A stretch of DNA of 48,888 nucleotides from an uncultured Eubacteriales bacterium. Lineage in GTDB: Bacteria; Bacillota; Clostridia; Christensenellales; Borkfalkiaceae. The stretch's first letter is position 1. Each line of letters starts with the position of its first letter. The position numbers and the translations under genes are program-made. This document shows, in pieces, positions 24,686 to 34,787 of this stretch. Under the pieces are notes generated by a model that was not told where the DNA came from, ran no database searches, and was given only the letters and a program-made list of their open reading frames with translations. The stretch lies in assembly GCA_949288785.1 (NCBI GenBank), contig CASELQ010000006.1, positions 1 through 48,888 on the forward strand. The letters run 5' to 3'.

Positions 24686-25638
24686 ACCGCAAAAACTCCC
24701 GCCGCTATAATAGCGCAGCAAATTATAATGCCGAATAACCCGCCCGGCATTATGAATGAAAAAACCGCCCCCTTGTCTTTTTTCGCGCCGCCCGTATCCC
24801 CGCCGTTATGCTGCTTTCCGCCGAAATTGCCCGAATTACCTTCGGCGTTGCCGTCAGATGAAGCCTTGCATGTTTTTCTGTAAACAAACGCCATAGCCGC
24901 CGCGGCGGCGGCAAGCAATATAAGCCCGCCCGCTATAATATACGGGCTGAGAAGGTCTATCTCCGCCCCGAAAAAACCGAACGTGAGCACCGCGAAATTA
25001 TTTAAAAAATGCGCCAGCATCCCGGGGATTATGCTTTTTGAAACGTAAGCAAGGAAACATAAGAACAGCCCGTAAATAAACTGATATATAAGCTGCGCCA
25101 AAGAACAGTGATAGAGAGAAAAGCAAAGAGAACACAAAAGCGCCGCGGAAAATGCCCCCGCGCCGCGAACGCCGCCGAAAATCACCCCGCGGAACAGCAC
25201 TTCCTCAAAAATTGCGGGGAGTATCCCTAAAACCAAGGTAAAAGCGAGGTACTGCCCCCAGGTTTCAAGCGGGATATCCGCCGCGGATACGGTAACGCCA
25301 AGTTTTTCAATCCATTCGGCAAACAGGGTGTTTATAAACCCCAGCCCCATAAACATTCCCGCCGCGATAAGAACGCCGAGCAACAGGTATAAATAATTAA
25401 ACGGCTTAAAAATGCGGGAAACCTTTACAGGCTCCGCAGAAATTTTGGCGTAAATGATGAGAGAAATAAAGATTGCTACAACAGAAAAAAGCGCGCTTAC
25501 GGCATAATATATAAAACCGCCCGCGGATAGGGCGGACAAAACCGCCTGACCCGAAAAAGAGATTATGACGTATAAAAAAATCATTGCCGCAAACGCAAAG
25601 CCGGAAGCGCGCGCCCGAGGCAGCATATACTTATCCAT
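24682..25638 (-). CDS. CPBP-family intramembrane metalloprotease
   Basis: A 318-aa polytopic membrane protein of the CPBP (Abi/Rce1-like) family. The diagnostic motifs are EEVLFRGVIFG (EExxxR), FSLYH and HFLNNF, in hydrophobic helices between about residues 145 and 225. Members are putative glutamate/zinc intramembrane proteases linked to bacteriocin self-immunity or protein maturation; the substrate here is unknown. After the core, residues about 260-292 form an unusual hydrophilic Gly/Asn/Lys-rich linker, then one further membrane segment at the C-terminus. AGAGG precedes the ATG. It is coupled to rlmH by a 4-base overlap and follows the next small membrane protein gene by 14 bases. Confidence 0.9.
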   Translation of the reverse strand: MDKYMLPRARASGFAFAAMIFLYVIISFSGQAVLSALSAGGFIYYAVSALFSVVAIFISLIIYAKISAEPVKVSRIFKPFNYLYLLLGVLIAAGMFMGLGFINTLFAEWIEKLGVTVSAADIPLETWGQYLAFTLVLGILPAIFEEVLFRGVIFGGVRGAGAFSAALLCSLCFSLYHCSLAQLIYQFIYGLFLCFLAYVSKSIIPGMLAHFLNNFAVLTFGFFGAEIDLLSPYIIAGGLILLAAAAAAMAFVYRKTCKASSDGNAEGNSGNFGGKQHNGGDTGGAKKDKGAVFSFIMPGGLFGIIICCAIIAAGVFAV

Positions 25639-25652
25639 ATATCCTCTCTAAA

Positions 25653-26279
25653 TCAAGCCGCCCCGTTCTTTCCCAAAGCCTGTAAAAGTTCGCCGCAAAG
25701 CGCAATATCCCGTTCCAAAAACGCACGTTCCCCATCCTGCACGGAAAGGGATTCAAGCGCCGCTTTAACCACCGAAACGTCGTTTTCCGAAAATATTAAG
25801 CCGCCGTCAGTAATTAGCCAGTAAAAGGAATTATATTCGGTGTAACCGCCCTCTTCTGTAAAGGCAAGCGCGCTCTCCACCCCCGAAGAAGCGCCGGAGT
25901 TTATAAACCGCGCAACCACGTATCTTCCTTGGTACAGTTCTCGCGCGCTGTAAGTGTAAACGCCGTAAGTTTCATCGTAATCGGCGCAAAAACTTTCAAA
26001 TTCATCGGAATACACAAACTCGCCGAGGTATTTTTCCGCCTTTTCGGGAGAAGTGTGCTCGTCCAGAACGTCGCACAACACGGCAAGATCGCCCGGCTCG
26101 CCGCTCTTTTCATACTGCCGTTCGTAAAACACCGCGGCGGCGGAAAGATTGCCCGCGTTTTCGAAAAACCGCGCCAGCGGACGGGGAAAAAACAATGCGA
26201 ACGCGCCGAACACCAGCCCCAGAAATACTATTACGGCGGCAAGCGTTATGGCCGCGGTCTTTAATATGAGTTTAGTCAA
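25653..26279 (-). CDS. Membrane-anchored protein, unknown function
   Basis: A 208-aa protein I do not recognise. It has one N-terminal membrane segment (about 8-32) and a soluble part of about 175 aa. The soluble part is helical at first (NLSAAAVFYERQYEKSGEPG, tetratricopeptide-like in style) and then mixed alpha/beta. It is acidic overall. The start is TTG at 26279 with GAGAGGG just before it; no ATG exists near the N-terminus. It probably heads the unit with the CPBP protease and rlmH, since only 14 bases separate it from the next gene. Confidence 0.75.
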   Translation of the reverse strand: MTKLILKTAAITLAAVIVFLGLVFGAFALFFPRPLARFFENAGNLSAAAVFYERQYEKSGEPGDLAVLCDVLDEHTSPEKAEKYLGEFVYSDEFESFCADYDETYGVYTYSARELYQGRYVVARFINSGASSGVESALAFTEEGGYTEYNSFYWLITDGGLIFSENDVSVVKAALESLSVQDGERAFLERDIALCGELLQALGKNGAA

Positions 26280-26450
26280 ATTCCCTCTCCCGCATCCGCC
26301 TTAATTGCGGCGGAATCAGCGTTTTTTTGCTTTTTTCTTTTAATTATTTTATCACCCCGCGGCGCAAAAATCAACCCTTTAAGTATAATTTTCGGCATAA
26401 TTGTAATTTAGGGCACTCAGGGCGCATAAGATATTTTCGGAGAAAGGACG

Positions 26451-27116
26451 ATGAAAAAATTTTTTATGTTTACGTTATGTGCCGCATTAGCAATATTTTC
26501 CGCCGCCTGTTTTAAGGACGAGGGGCTATCCCCTTACGTAAGTCAGCTGCGGAGCAATATTTACGCCGCCGAGAGCGAAACGCTTGACGTGCAGGCAGTT
26601 TACGGCTTCCGCGAACAGCCCTTTGTAAACGACGGCGCGGTCGGCGAAAGGGTGTATACCCTCACTTTCCGTATGCCGGGCGCGGGCAGCGATCAGGGGG
26701 AGCGCGCAGTGCTTTTAAGCCACGGCGGCGCCGAATATAAGGCGGTTTTTAAATTAAACCCGGTTACGGACGTACTTACCGCCGGTATAAATATAGACAA
26801 TTTCACCGAGGATACTTTTGACGCGATAATAACCTCAGGCTCTCATGCCGAAACGGTTACATTTAAATCCATAGTGCCAAAAGATACAATGGACTATACC
26901 GAGGCGCTTAAATGTTTTGAAAAAAATCAAAGCACGCTTTACGAAAGTTTTAAGGATTCCGAAGGGAACTTCTGCGCCGAAATTTACGCGCGAATAATAG
27001 TGAAAGATAATAAGGGTTACTGGTACTTGGGCTTTGCAACGGGAAACAACCGCATAAAGGCGCTGCTTTTAGACGGAACTACCGGCGAAGTGCTTGCCGT
27101 AAGGGATATAATATAG
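26451..27116 (+). CDS. Lipoprotein, unknown function
   Basis: A 221-aa protein with a clear lipoprotein signal (MKKFFMFTLCAALAIFSAAC, lipobox SAAC, lipidated Cys at 20). The mature part is beta-rich. It ends in a short element (YWYLGFATGNNRIKALLLDG, then TTGEVLAVRDI) that resembles a PepSY/YpmB-like terminal strand, the only family hint. AAAGGACG precedes the ATG. It is divergent from the small membrane protein upstream and convergent with the next lipoprotein, whose stop directly abuts its own. Function unknown. Confidence 0.78.
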   Translation: MKKFFMFTLCAALAIFSAACFKDEGLSPYVSQLRSNIYAAESETLDVQAVYGFREQPFVNDGAVGERVYTLTFRMPGAGSDQGERAVLLSHGGAEYKAVFKLNPVTDVLTAGINIDNFTEDTFDAIITSGSHAETVTFKSIVPKDTMDYTEALKCFEKNQSTLYESFKDSEGNFCAEIYARIIVKDNKGYWYLGFATGNNRIKALLLDGTTGEVLAVRDII

Positions 27117-27734
27117 TCAGCCCCGCCGCCATTCGTATTGCCTTAAAGTGGTTTTAAGGTAAACCGCCGCGCGGGACGGGTCTTCAAGACTGTCGGAAAG
27201 CGGAATATTCTCCCCTGCCTGCCAGCCTTTAGGCTCCTCAAAAACGGCGGATACAAGGCCGTAACATTCCCCGAAGGCATATGCGCCTATACGCGTTACC
27301 GAGGCGGGGATGATCACCTCACTCACCTCCGTACAGCCCGAAAAGGCGTTTTCGCCTATGCCGATAACCGTCTTTCCCTCAAACAGGCTCGGGATCTCTA
27401 TGGCTTTTGCCCCGCCCGGGATGACTTTTATAAGCCAAACGCCGCTCTCATCCGCTTGGAATTCATACTCCGGCACATTTTCCGCCGGCGTTTCGGGAGG
27501 AGGTGTCTGCCCTTCCTGTCCGCCGGAGCCTTCACCCTCATCGGGCGCGGGGGTTTGGGTACCGCCGCCGGAGCCGGGGTTTGCGGTTTCTTCATTATCG
27601 GCACCGCCGGAAGGCGCCGAAATTTCCGTTCCCTCTTTCCCGCCCTCGGCGCAGCCGAAGCAGGCGGAAAATATAAAAACGCACGCCAAAACAAGCATTG
27701 CAAAAATTCTTTTTACATTTATTCCCTTTATCAT
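27117..27734 (-). CDS. Lipoprotein with BspA-type leucine-rich repeats
   Basis: A 205-aa lipoprotein-like surface protein. A signal peptide ends near FSACFGC (two candidate lipid Cys). Residues about 30-90 are a Gly/Pro/Glu-rich wall-spanning linker (GSGGGTQTPAPDEGEGSGGQ). A single LRR_5 (BspA-like) unit follows: TVIGIGENAFSGCTEVSEVI, then IPASVTRIGAYAFGECYGL. BspA-type repeats usually occur in long arrays and bind host or bacterial surface ligands; this one has only about two repeats, so it may be a reduced member. The Shine-Dalgarno is weak (GGAAAA, 10 bases away). Its stop codon abuts the stop of the convergent lipoprotein gene with no spacer. Confidence 0.8.
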   Translation of the reverse strand: MIKGINVKRIFAMLVLACVFIFSACFGCAEGGKEGTEISAPSGGADNEETANPGSGGGTQTPAPDEGEGSGGQEGQTPPPETPAENVPEYEFQADESGVWLIKVIPGGAKAIEIPSLFEGKTVIGIGENAFSGCTEVSEVIIPASVTRIGAYAFGECYGLVSAVFEEPKGWQAGENIPLSDSLEDPSRAAVYLKTTLRQYEWRRG

Positions 27735-27800
27735 TTGTGTAATTTTCCGCTTACTTTTTTGTGGAAATTTTTTATTCGGCAGAAATTTTAAAAGATACCG

Positions 27801-27832
27801 TTATGCCGCGCGCCTTTCGTCGCGCGGCATAA
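27801..27832 (-). terminator. Terminator of glnS
   Basis: A perfect 12-bp stem TTATGCCGCGCG / CGCGCGGCATAA with an 8-base loop lies 11 bases after the glnS stop on the minus strand. The following sequence includes TCTTTTAAAATTT. Confidence 0.72.
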
Positions 27833-27843
27833 AAACTTTGGTT

Positions 27844-29475
27844 TTATTTATTAAAATTGTCTTTCAGGGAAACTATCTCGCTTAAAACTTCCCTTCCCTT
27901 TACGTTAAGCCGCTTAAAATACCCCGTGCGTATGAACTGATAGGCGGTATTCTCCGAATTTTCAAACACGTACGGCTCCGCCTTGCCGGAAAATATCATA
28001 ACGCTTTCCCTGTTCATCCGCTCGGAAAAGTCCTGCCCGGGGTACTGCTCGTCGTTAAGAAGATACCCGTACTTTCTTATCTCGGTATCCACCGCCGTTT
28101 TAGCGTTCACCCATTGTATAACGCCCTTTACCTTTATGCCGGAAGTATCCGCCCCGCTCCTCGATTCGGGCACGTACGTGCATATAAGCTCTTCAACCTG
28201 CCCGTCTTTACCGAACACCACCTCGTCGCACCTTATGATATATGCCGATTTAAGCCGCACGTAGCCGCCCTTTTTCAGGCGGAAATACTTGGGCGGAGGG
28301 TCCAGCGAAAAATCATCCGCGTCTATATAGATGTCGCGGGAAAAGGTTATCTTGCGGGTTCTGCCGCTCTTATCGGCGGGGTTTATCTCGAAATCCAACT
28401 CCTCCGAAACGCCTTCGGGGTAATTTGTAAGGGTAACCTTAACGGGTTTTAACACCGCCATTGCCCGCTCCGCGTTGGCGTTAAGGTAGTCCCTTATGCA
28501 CGCCTCCAGATAACTTATCTGCACCTCGGAATTGGCTTTGCTCACCCCTATCCTGTCGCAGAAATCTTTAAGCACCTCCGGGGGAACGCCGCGGTTTCTT
28601 ATGCCGGCAAGGGTGGGCATGCGCGGGTCGTCCCACCCGTCCACGTCGCCCTCTTCCACGAGCTTTTTGAGATAGCGCTTGCTCATCACGAGGTTGGTTA
28701 CGTTGAGCCGCGCAAACTCTATCTGGCGGGGTTTCGGGGAGAAACCAAGCTCTATCCCCACCCAGTCGTACAGCGGGCGATGGTCCTCGAATTCCAGCGT
28801 GCAAAGGGAATGGGTTACCCCCTGCATATAGTCGCATATGGGGTGGGCAAAGTCGTACATGGGATATATGCACCACTTGTCCCCCGTTCTGTGGTGGGTC
28901 TGCCGCAATATGCGGTATATTACCGGGTCCCGCATATTTATGTTGGGGGATGCCATGTCTATTTTGGCGCGCAGGCACTTCTCCCCGTCTTTAAATTTGC
29001 CCGCGCGCATATCGCGGAAAAGCGCAAGGTTTTCTTCCGCGCTCCGCCCTCTCCACGGGCTTTCCCTGCCCGGCTCGGTAAGCGTGCCGCGGGCGGCGGA
29101 AATTTCCTCCGCGCTCATATCGCACACGAACGCCTTGCCCGCCTTTATCAGCTGCTCGGCAAACTCGTAAATATTTTCGAAATAGTCCGAGGCGTAGGTT
29201 TCCTTGTCCCAGGAAAAACCCAGCCACTCTATATCCTTTTTAATGGCGTCCACAAACTCGGTCTTTTCTTTGGCGGGGTTGGTATCGTCCAAAAAAAGAT
29301 TGCACTTGCCGCCGTATTTTTCCTTGATGCCGAAGTTTAAGCATATGGACTTGGCGTGCCCTATGTGAAGATACCCGTTGGGCTCGGGCGGAAAACGGGT
29401 GTACACCCCGGTTACTTTGCCCTGCTCTAACTCTTCGTTTATAATCTGTTCTATAAAATTAGCCGCCTCTTTCAT
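27844..29475 (-). CDS. glnS: Glutaminyl-tRNA synthetase
   Basis: Charges tRNA-Gln with glutamine. The 543-aa protein is a class I synthetase of the GlnRS type. Signature RFPPEPNGYLHIGHAKS (HIGH motif, about residues 27-43), DDTNPAKE, and the KMSKS-type loop NLVMSKRYL are present. The C-terminal half has the two anti-parallel beta-barrel anticodon-binding domains typical of GlnRS and not of bacterial GluRS. Many Bacillota instead use the GatCAB amidation route, so possession of GlnRS is a lineage marker. An upstream -10-like TATACT is present but its -35 is poor. It is divergent from glyS. Confidence 0.96.
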   Translation of the reverse strand: MKEAANFIEQIINEELEQGKVTGVYTRFPPEPNGYLHIGHAKSICLNFGIKEKYGGKCNLFLDDTNPAKEKTEFVDAIKKDIEWLGFSWDKETYASDYFENIYEFAEQLIKAGKAFVCDMSAEEISAARGTLTEPGRESPWRGRSAEENLALFRDMRAGKFKDGEKCLRAKIDMASPNINMRDPVIYRILRQTHHRTGDKWCIYPMYDFAHPICDYMQGVTHSLCTLEFEDHRPLYDWVGIELGFSPKPRQIEFARLNVTNLVMSKRYLKKLVEEGDVDGWDDPRMPTLAGIRNRGVPPEVLKDFCDRIGVSKANSEVQISYLEACIRDYLNANAERAMAVLKPVKVTLTNYPEGVSEELDFEINPADKSGRTRKITFSRDIYIDADDFSLDPPPKYFRLKKGGYVRLKSAYIIRCDEVVFGKDGQVEELICTYVPESRSGADTSGIKVKGVIQWVNAKTAVDTEIRKYGYLLNDEQYPGQDFSERMNRESVMIFSGKAEPYVFENSENTAYQFIRTGYFKRLNVKGREVLSEIVSLKDNFNK

Positions 29476-29662
29476 AAAATGCCACCGATATTTTTTGTTT
29501 TAAGTATATCACAATTAAAAAAATTTCAAAAGCGTTTTATAACAGTTTTATGACCGCGCCCTTCATTTTATTGCCTTTTTAAGTTTTTTGTCTTGATGTC
29601 GGCTGTACTCCCGTAAATTTTGCAAAAAGGTGCGCCTATCCCGCGCCGGGCGCCTTTATTGC

Positions 29663-29691
29663 TTGACTTAAAATGCAATATAATGTAAAAT
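29663..29691 (+). promoter_or_regulatory. Sigma-A promoter of glyS
   Basis: TTGACT (29663-29668) and TAAAAT (29686-29691) are 17 bases apart. The start would lie about 35 bases before the glyS ATG. No T-box specifier or antiterminator fits in so short a leader. Confidence 0.75.
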
Positions 29692-29731
29692 TAACTATAA
29701 TATTTATAATAAATCAACAGGCGGTAATGAT

Positions 29732-31138
29732 ATGTCCGACAAGATTGAAAACAAAATGGAAAAAATAGTCAACCTCTGCAAGAACAGAGGTTTTATCTTC
29801 CCCGGCAGCGAAATTTACGGCGGGCTTGCCAACACCTGGGATTACGGTCCCCTGGGCGCCGAACTCAAAAATAACATAAAGCGCGCGTGGTGGAAAAAAT
29901 TCGTGCAGGAAAACAAGTACAACGTGGGGTTGGACGCGGCTATTTTAATGAACCCGCAGACCTGGGTTGCCTCCGGGCACCTTGCGGGTTTTTCCGACCC
30001 GCTTATGGATTGCAGGGAATGCCACGAGCGGTTCCGCGCCGATAAACTCATAGAGGACTGGGCGGCGGAAACGGGCTACACCCTCGAAAAGCCGATAGAT
30101 TCCTTTACCAATGCCGAGATGAAGGCGTTTATAGACGAGCACAATATCCCCTGCCCCACCTGCGGCAAACATAACTTTACGGATATAAGGCAGTTTAACC
30201 TTATGTTCAAGACCTTTCAGGGCGTTACCGAGGACGCGAAAAACACCGTTTACCTCCGTCCCGAAACGGCGCAGGGTATTTTTACCAACTTTGTGAACGT
30301 GCAGCGCACCACGAGAAAGAAAATACCTTTCGGCATAGGTCAGATAGGCAAATCTTTCAGGAACGAAATAACGCCCGGCAACTTTATCTTCCGCGTAAGA
30401 GAATTCGAGCAGATGGAACTGGAATTTTTCTGCAAGCCGGGCACCGACCTCGAATGGTTCGATTACTGGCGGTCTTTCTGTAAGGAGTGGCTGCTTTCCA
30501 TAGGCTTAAAAGAAGAAAACATAAGGCTAAGGGACCACTCTCCCGAGGAACTGTGCTTTTATTCCAAGGCGACCACCGACTTCGAGTTTTTATTCCCATT
30601 CGGCTGGGGCGAACTGTGGGGCGTGGCAGACCGCACCGATTACGACCTTACACAGCACAAGAACGTTTCCGGGAAAGACCTTTCGTATTACGACCAGGAG
30701 ACGGGCGAGAGATACATCCCTTACGTAATAGAACCCAGCCTCGGCGTGGAAAGGACGGTGCTTGCCGTGCTTTCAAACGCTTACGAAGAAGAGGTTTTGG
30801 ACGAGCAGAAAAACGACGTGCGCACCGTTTTAAAGCTCCACCCCGCGCTTGCGCCCTTTAAGGCGGCGGTTCTCCCCCTCTCCAAAAAGCTGGGCGAGGG
30901 TGCGGAAAAGATTTTTGCGGAACTCTCCAAGCACTTTAACGTGGATTACGACGAGACGGGCTCCATAGGCAAGCGTTACAGGAGGGAGGACGAGATAGGC
31001 ACGCCTTTCTGCATAACTTACGATTTCGATTCGGAGACGGACGGCTGCGTTACCGTGCGCGAGAGGGACAGCATGGAACAGGTAAGAATACCCGTTTCCG
31101 AACTTAAAGATTATATAGAACAAAGAATCGCGTTCTGA
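29732..31138 (+). CDS. glyS: Glycyl-tRNA synthetase, single-chain alpha2 type
   Basis: Charges tRNA-Gly. The protein is 468 aa, the homodimeric form also found in archaea and eukaryotes, not the alpha2beta2 GlyQ/GlyS form. Class II motifs are visible: [20 protein letters not shown] at the N-terminus, [12 protein letters not shown] and [15 protein letters not shown] (motif 2 region), and [14 protein letters not shown] (motif 3). Two CxxC pairs (DCRECH and CPTC, about residues 90-150) look like a zinc-binding insert. The C-terminal anticodon-binding domain contains [18 protein letters not shown]. The Shine-Dalgarno is modest (GGCGG). Confidence 0.96.
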   Translation: MSDKIENKMEKIVNLCKNRGFIFPGSEIYGGLANTWDYGPLGAELKNNIKRAWWKKFVQENKYNVGLDAAILMNPQTWVASGHLAGFSDPLMDCRECHERFRADKLIEDWAAETGYTLEKPIDSFTNAEMKAFIDEHNIPCPTCGKHNFTDIRQFNLMFKTFQGVTEDAKNTVYLRPETAQGIFTNFVNVQRTTRKKIPFGIGQIGKSFRNEITPGNFIFRVREFEQMELEFFCKPGTDLEWFDYWRSFCKEWLLSIGLKEENIRLRDHSPEELCFYSKATTDFEFLFPFGWGELWGVADRTDYDLTQHKNVSGKDLSYYDQETGERYIPYVIEPSLGVERTVLAVLSNAYEEEVLDEQKNDVRTVLKLHPALAPFKAAVLPLSKKLGEGAEKIFAELSKHFNVDYDETGSIGKRYRREDEIGTPFCITYDFDSETDGCVTVRERDSMEQVRIPVSELKDYIEQRIAF

Positions 31139-31220
31139 AAAAATAATTAAAAAAGCGAAAAAAGCTTTTCCTCTGTCCGTTCGGATTTTTTAAGGATACT
31201 TATTGAACGATTTATAAAAG

Positions 31221-31249
31221 CCCGGCTTTTAATAAGCCGGGTTTTGTTT
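31221..31249 (+). terminator. Terminator of glyS
   Basis: Stem CCCGGCTT (31221-31228) / AAGCCGGG (31234-31241), followed by TTTTGTTT. It lies about 80 bases after the glyS stop. Confidence 0.8.
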
Positions 31250-31287
31250 ACGCTTTGTTCCGCAATATAAGAGAATTTAACTAAAAA

Positions 31288-31322
31288 TTTACGGGCGCTC
31301 CGAACATCGGAGCGCCCGTAAA
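31288..31322 (-). terminator. Terminator of groES-groEL
   Basis: A perfect 16-bp stem (31288-31303 / 31307-31322, core ACGGGCGCTCCGA) with a 3-base loop. In the minus direction the 3' arm runs into AAATTTTTAG. It lies about 80 bases after the groEL stop and could also stop plus-strand transcription from glyS. Confidence 0.85.
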
Positions 31323-31401
31323 ATACCGTTTATTTTAAGAAGCGGAATTTTTATTTTCCAAAGCCGTTTTTGTTAAACGCGCTTTTCTTTTGCGGTACGG
31401 C

Positions 31402-33024
<1,623 letters not shown>

Positions 33025-33039
33025 TTATATTACCTCCCG

Positions 33040-33324
33040 TTATTCCACAATGGCGAGTATATCGCTCTGACGGATGATCGTAAGTTCCTGCCCGTCTACC
33101 TTGAATTCGCTGCCGGCATACTTGGAGTACAGAATCTTGTCCCCCGGTTTTACCTGCATAACCACTTCTTTGCCGTCTATCACTCCTCCCGGGCCTACCG
33201 CCACTATTTCGGCCATCTGCTGTTTTTCCTGAGATGCCGCGGGGAGAATAAATCCGCTGCCCGTCTTCTCTTCCGTTTCGAGCGCCTTGACAACTACCTT
33301 GTCAAATAAAGGTTTTACCTTCAT
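33040..33324 (-). CDS. groES: Co-chaperonin GroES (10 kDa)
   Basis: The heptameric lid of GroEL, 94 aa. It begins MKVKPLFDKVVVKALETEEK, followed by the mobile GroEL-binding loop (KTGSGFILPAAS), then KPGDKILYSKYAGSEFKVDG and the C-terminal ILAIVE. A strong AAAGGAGG lies 9 bases before the ATG. It is the first gene of the operon, with promoter and CIRCE operator directly upstream. Confidence 0.98.
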   Translation of the reverse strand: MKVKPLFDKVVVKALETEEKTGSGFILPAASQEKQQMAEIVAVGPGGVIDGKEVVMQVKPGDKILYSKYAGSEFKVDGQELTIIRQSDILAIVE

Positions 33325-33344
33325 TGTGTTTTGCCTCCTTTAAT

Positions 33345-33371
33345 TTAGCACTCTTTCTCTTACAGTGCTAA
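33345..33371 (-). promoter_or_regulatory. CIRCE operator (HrcA site) of groES-groEL
   Basis: Read on the plus strand, TTAGCACTC, nine spacer bases, then CAGTGCTAA. The CIRCE consensus is TTAGCACTC-N9-GAGTGCTAA, so there is one mismatch, C for G at 33363. The site lies between the promoter and the groES start, the usual place for heat-shock repression by HrcA. Confidence 0.93.
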
Positions 33372-33376
33372 CTTAT

Positions 33377-33404
33377 ATTATATACGGCATAAATATTTTG
33401 TCAA
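33377..33404 (-). promoter_or_regulatory. Sigma-A promoter of groES-groEL
   Basis: TTGACA (33399-33404) and TATAAT (33377-33382), both perfect consensus, are 16 bases apart on the minus strand. The start falls at the CIRCE operator. Confidence 0.88.
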
Positions 33405-33615
33405 TGATTTTAAGGCGTGATTTTGTAAATTTTTTTAATTTTTTATTTTTTACGGGTTCGCTCCGCCGAGCGGGAATTTCATTTTTTGAAAAACCGACAT
33501 CGGCTTGTCTGAAAAAAGGTATATGAGTATCCGCGCGCTTTTAACCCCTAAACCATTAAGTAACAACAAAAACGGCAAAACATTAAAAGTATAAAAAATA
33601 AACGGCGGCAATGCT

Positions 33616-33666
33616 TTACCCTGCATAGGGCGCCGCGGCAACTCCGCGGCGCCCTATGCAGGGTAA
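33616..33666. repeat. Perfect 23-bp inverted repeat
   Basis: The arms 33616-33638 (starts TTACCCTGCATAGGGCGCC) and 33644-33666 are exact reverse complements with a 5-base loop (CAACT). Neither strand has a T run directly after the stem, so it is not a standard terminator. It would form a very stable hairpin in RNA of either direction. Confidence 0.9.
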
Positions 33667-33670
33667 TTAA

Positions 33671-33728
33671 ACTTAACGTTTTTAATATTTGCTTTACGTA
33701 TGATAAATAAAGTACTTAACGTTTTTAA
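33671..33728. repeat. 15-base direct repeat
   Basis: ACTTAACGTTTTTAA occurs at 33671-33685 and again at 33714-33728, 43 bases apart and identical. Function unknown; it sits between the long hairpin and the 10-bp dyad. Confidence 0.75.
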
Positions 33729-33734
33729 CACTTA

Positions 33735-33761
33735 TACATATGTTATGGTAAAACATATGTA
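33735..33761. repeat. 10-bp inverted repeat, operator-like
   Basis: TACATATGTT (33735-33744) and AACATATGTA (33752-33761) are exact reverse complements with a 7-base spacer. The core ACATATGT is itself palindromic. The shape is that of a dimeric repressor site, but no promoter is evident beside it. Confidence 0.6.
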
Positions 33762-33811
33762 ATCAAATAAATTTAACCGAATATAACAACCCCTGATTTA
33801 TGCCCGTAACC

Positions 33812-34567
33812 TTATTGCGCAGCCTCATCTTCTTTTTGTTTTTCCATAACCATATGGCGGATCTCTTCCATGCTGTCCTTATATGCCGTTCTGGTCTTTT
33901 TCTCCATACCCTCTTTAAGGGCAAGCGCCTCGATAAGCGCCTTTGCGCGCTTTAACCCCCTGTCGCTTTTTACCTTTACGGTAAAGGGCGTTTCGGCATA
34001 GGACTTCACTTCGGAAAGGTCTTTCTGGAAATATATCTTTTCTTCAAAATCTTTGCAGTCCAGCGCAAGATGCAATTTCATGGTTCTGCCGCGCACGCTT
34101 ATCTTTGCTACCAGCTTTCTGCCAAAACGGTAGGAAACGAACCTGCCGGACACGCGCTCGTGCAGCTTCCGATAGGATATGAACTCGTTGTTCAGCTCGT
34201 CGTAATATTCCTGCGTCCTCACGTCGAGAGCAAGCATCTTCTCGGCAAAGGTGGTGCGGCGGTCGAATATCTCCCTGTCGTCCTCCTCGTCATCGAGCAC
34301 GTCCCCTATCTCCGCGGCGAAAGCGGCGGCAACTTCTTCTGTCGCTTCTGCCGGAGCGGGCTGAACGGGCTGTTCTTCCTCCGGCTCATCTGCGAGTTCG
34401 GGTTCCTTAACCGGCTCGGCTATTTTAAGCGCGGGCTCCGGCAGCAAAGCGGGTTCTTCCGCCCGTTCGGTGCGAGTGTGCCTGTAAAATTTTACCGCAA
34501 GATACGCTATGAGTATAACTGCAAGCGCTGCCGTTACGGCTAAAATAACTATAAGTTCCGTACTCAT
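33812..34567 (-). CDS. Membrane-anchored protein with acidic linker, unknown function
   Basis: A 251-aa protein. Residues about 4-26 form one membrane segment, followed by a basic stop-transfer (KFYRHTRTER). Residues about 35-105 are an acidic Pro/Glu/Ala-rich linker. Residues about 105-250 form a compact basic domain with the repeated feel of SYRKLHERVSGRFVSYRFGR, then KISVRGRTMKLHLALD and a highly charged helical end. I do not recognise a named family, though the C-terminal domain looks conserved rather than random. AGGAGG precedes the ATG. It is a single gene followed by the repeat-rich gap. Confidence 0.75.
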   Translation of the reverse strand: MSTELIVILAVTAALAVILIAYLAVKFYRHTRTERAEEPALLPEPALKIAEPVKEPELADEPEEEQPVQPAPAEATEEVAAAFAAEIGDVLDDEEDDREIFDRRTTFAEKMLALDVRTQEYYDELNNEFISYRKLHERVSGRFVSYRFGRKLVAKISVRGRTMKLHLALDCKDFEEKIYFQKDLSEVKSYAETPFTVKVKSDRGLKRAKALIEALALKEGMEKKTRTAYKDSMEEIRHMVMEKQKEDEAAQ

Positions 34568-34787
34568 GATACATCCTCCTAAAAACCCTTATCGGGAATA
34601 TTGCTCGTAATTTTGTAAACTATTCTCTGAAAACGCCCGACAAAGTTTCCGCCGCCGCCGGCGCCACTCGGAACGGCTTTTAAAATATCACGCCGCCTTT
34701 ATCCGTCGCTTTAATACATTATATTATTTATAAGCCAGCCGCTTTATCTCCGCTCTGTCGCAGCGCGGAAAGCGCTTTTCGTTGCCT

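Larger units (their letters stand above)
33405..33811. other. Non-coding repeat-rich gap between the groE promoter and the next gene
   Basis: About 400 bases carry no convincing gene. A 63-codon frame at 33450-33641 runs into the long inverted repeat and has no family features. The stretch holds the 23-bp inverted repeat, a 15-base direct repeat and a 10-bp inverted repeat described separately. The second half is strongly AT-rich. Confidence 0.6.

Noticed and set aside
29626..29637. 12-mer AAAGGTGCGCCT shared with the ABC leader (41363-41374, minus strand)
   Set aside because: At 29626 it lies upstream of the glyS promoter as part of a weak hairpin, a different context. With no further copies it is probably coincidence.
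33450..33641. 63-codon minus-strand frame near the groE promoter
   Set aside because: It runs into the long inverted repeat, has no Shine-Dalgarno and no recognisable sequence.
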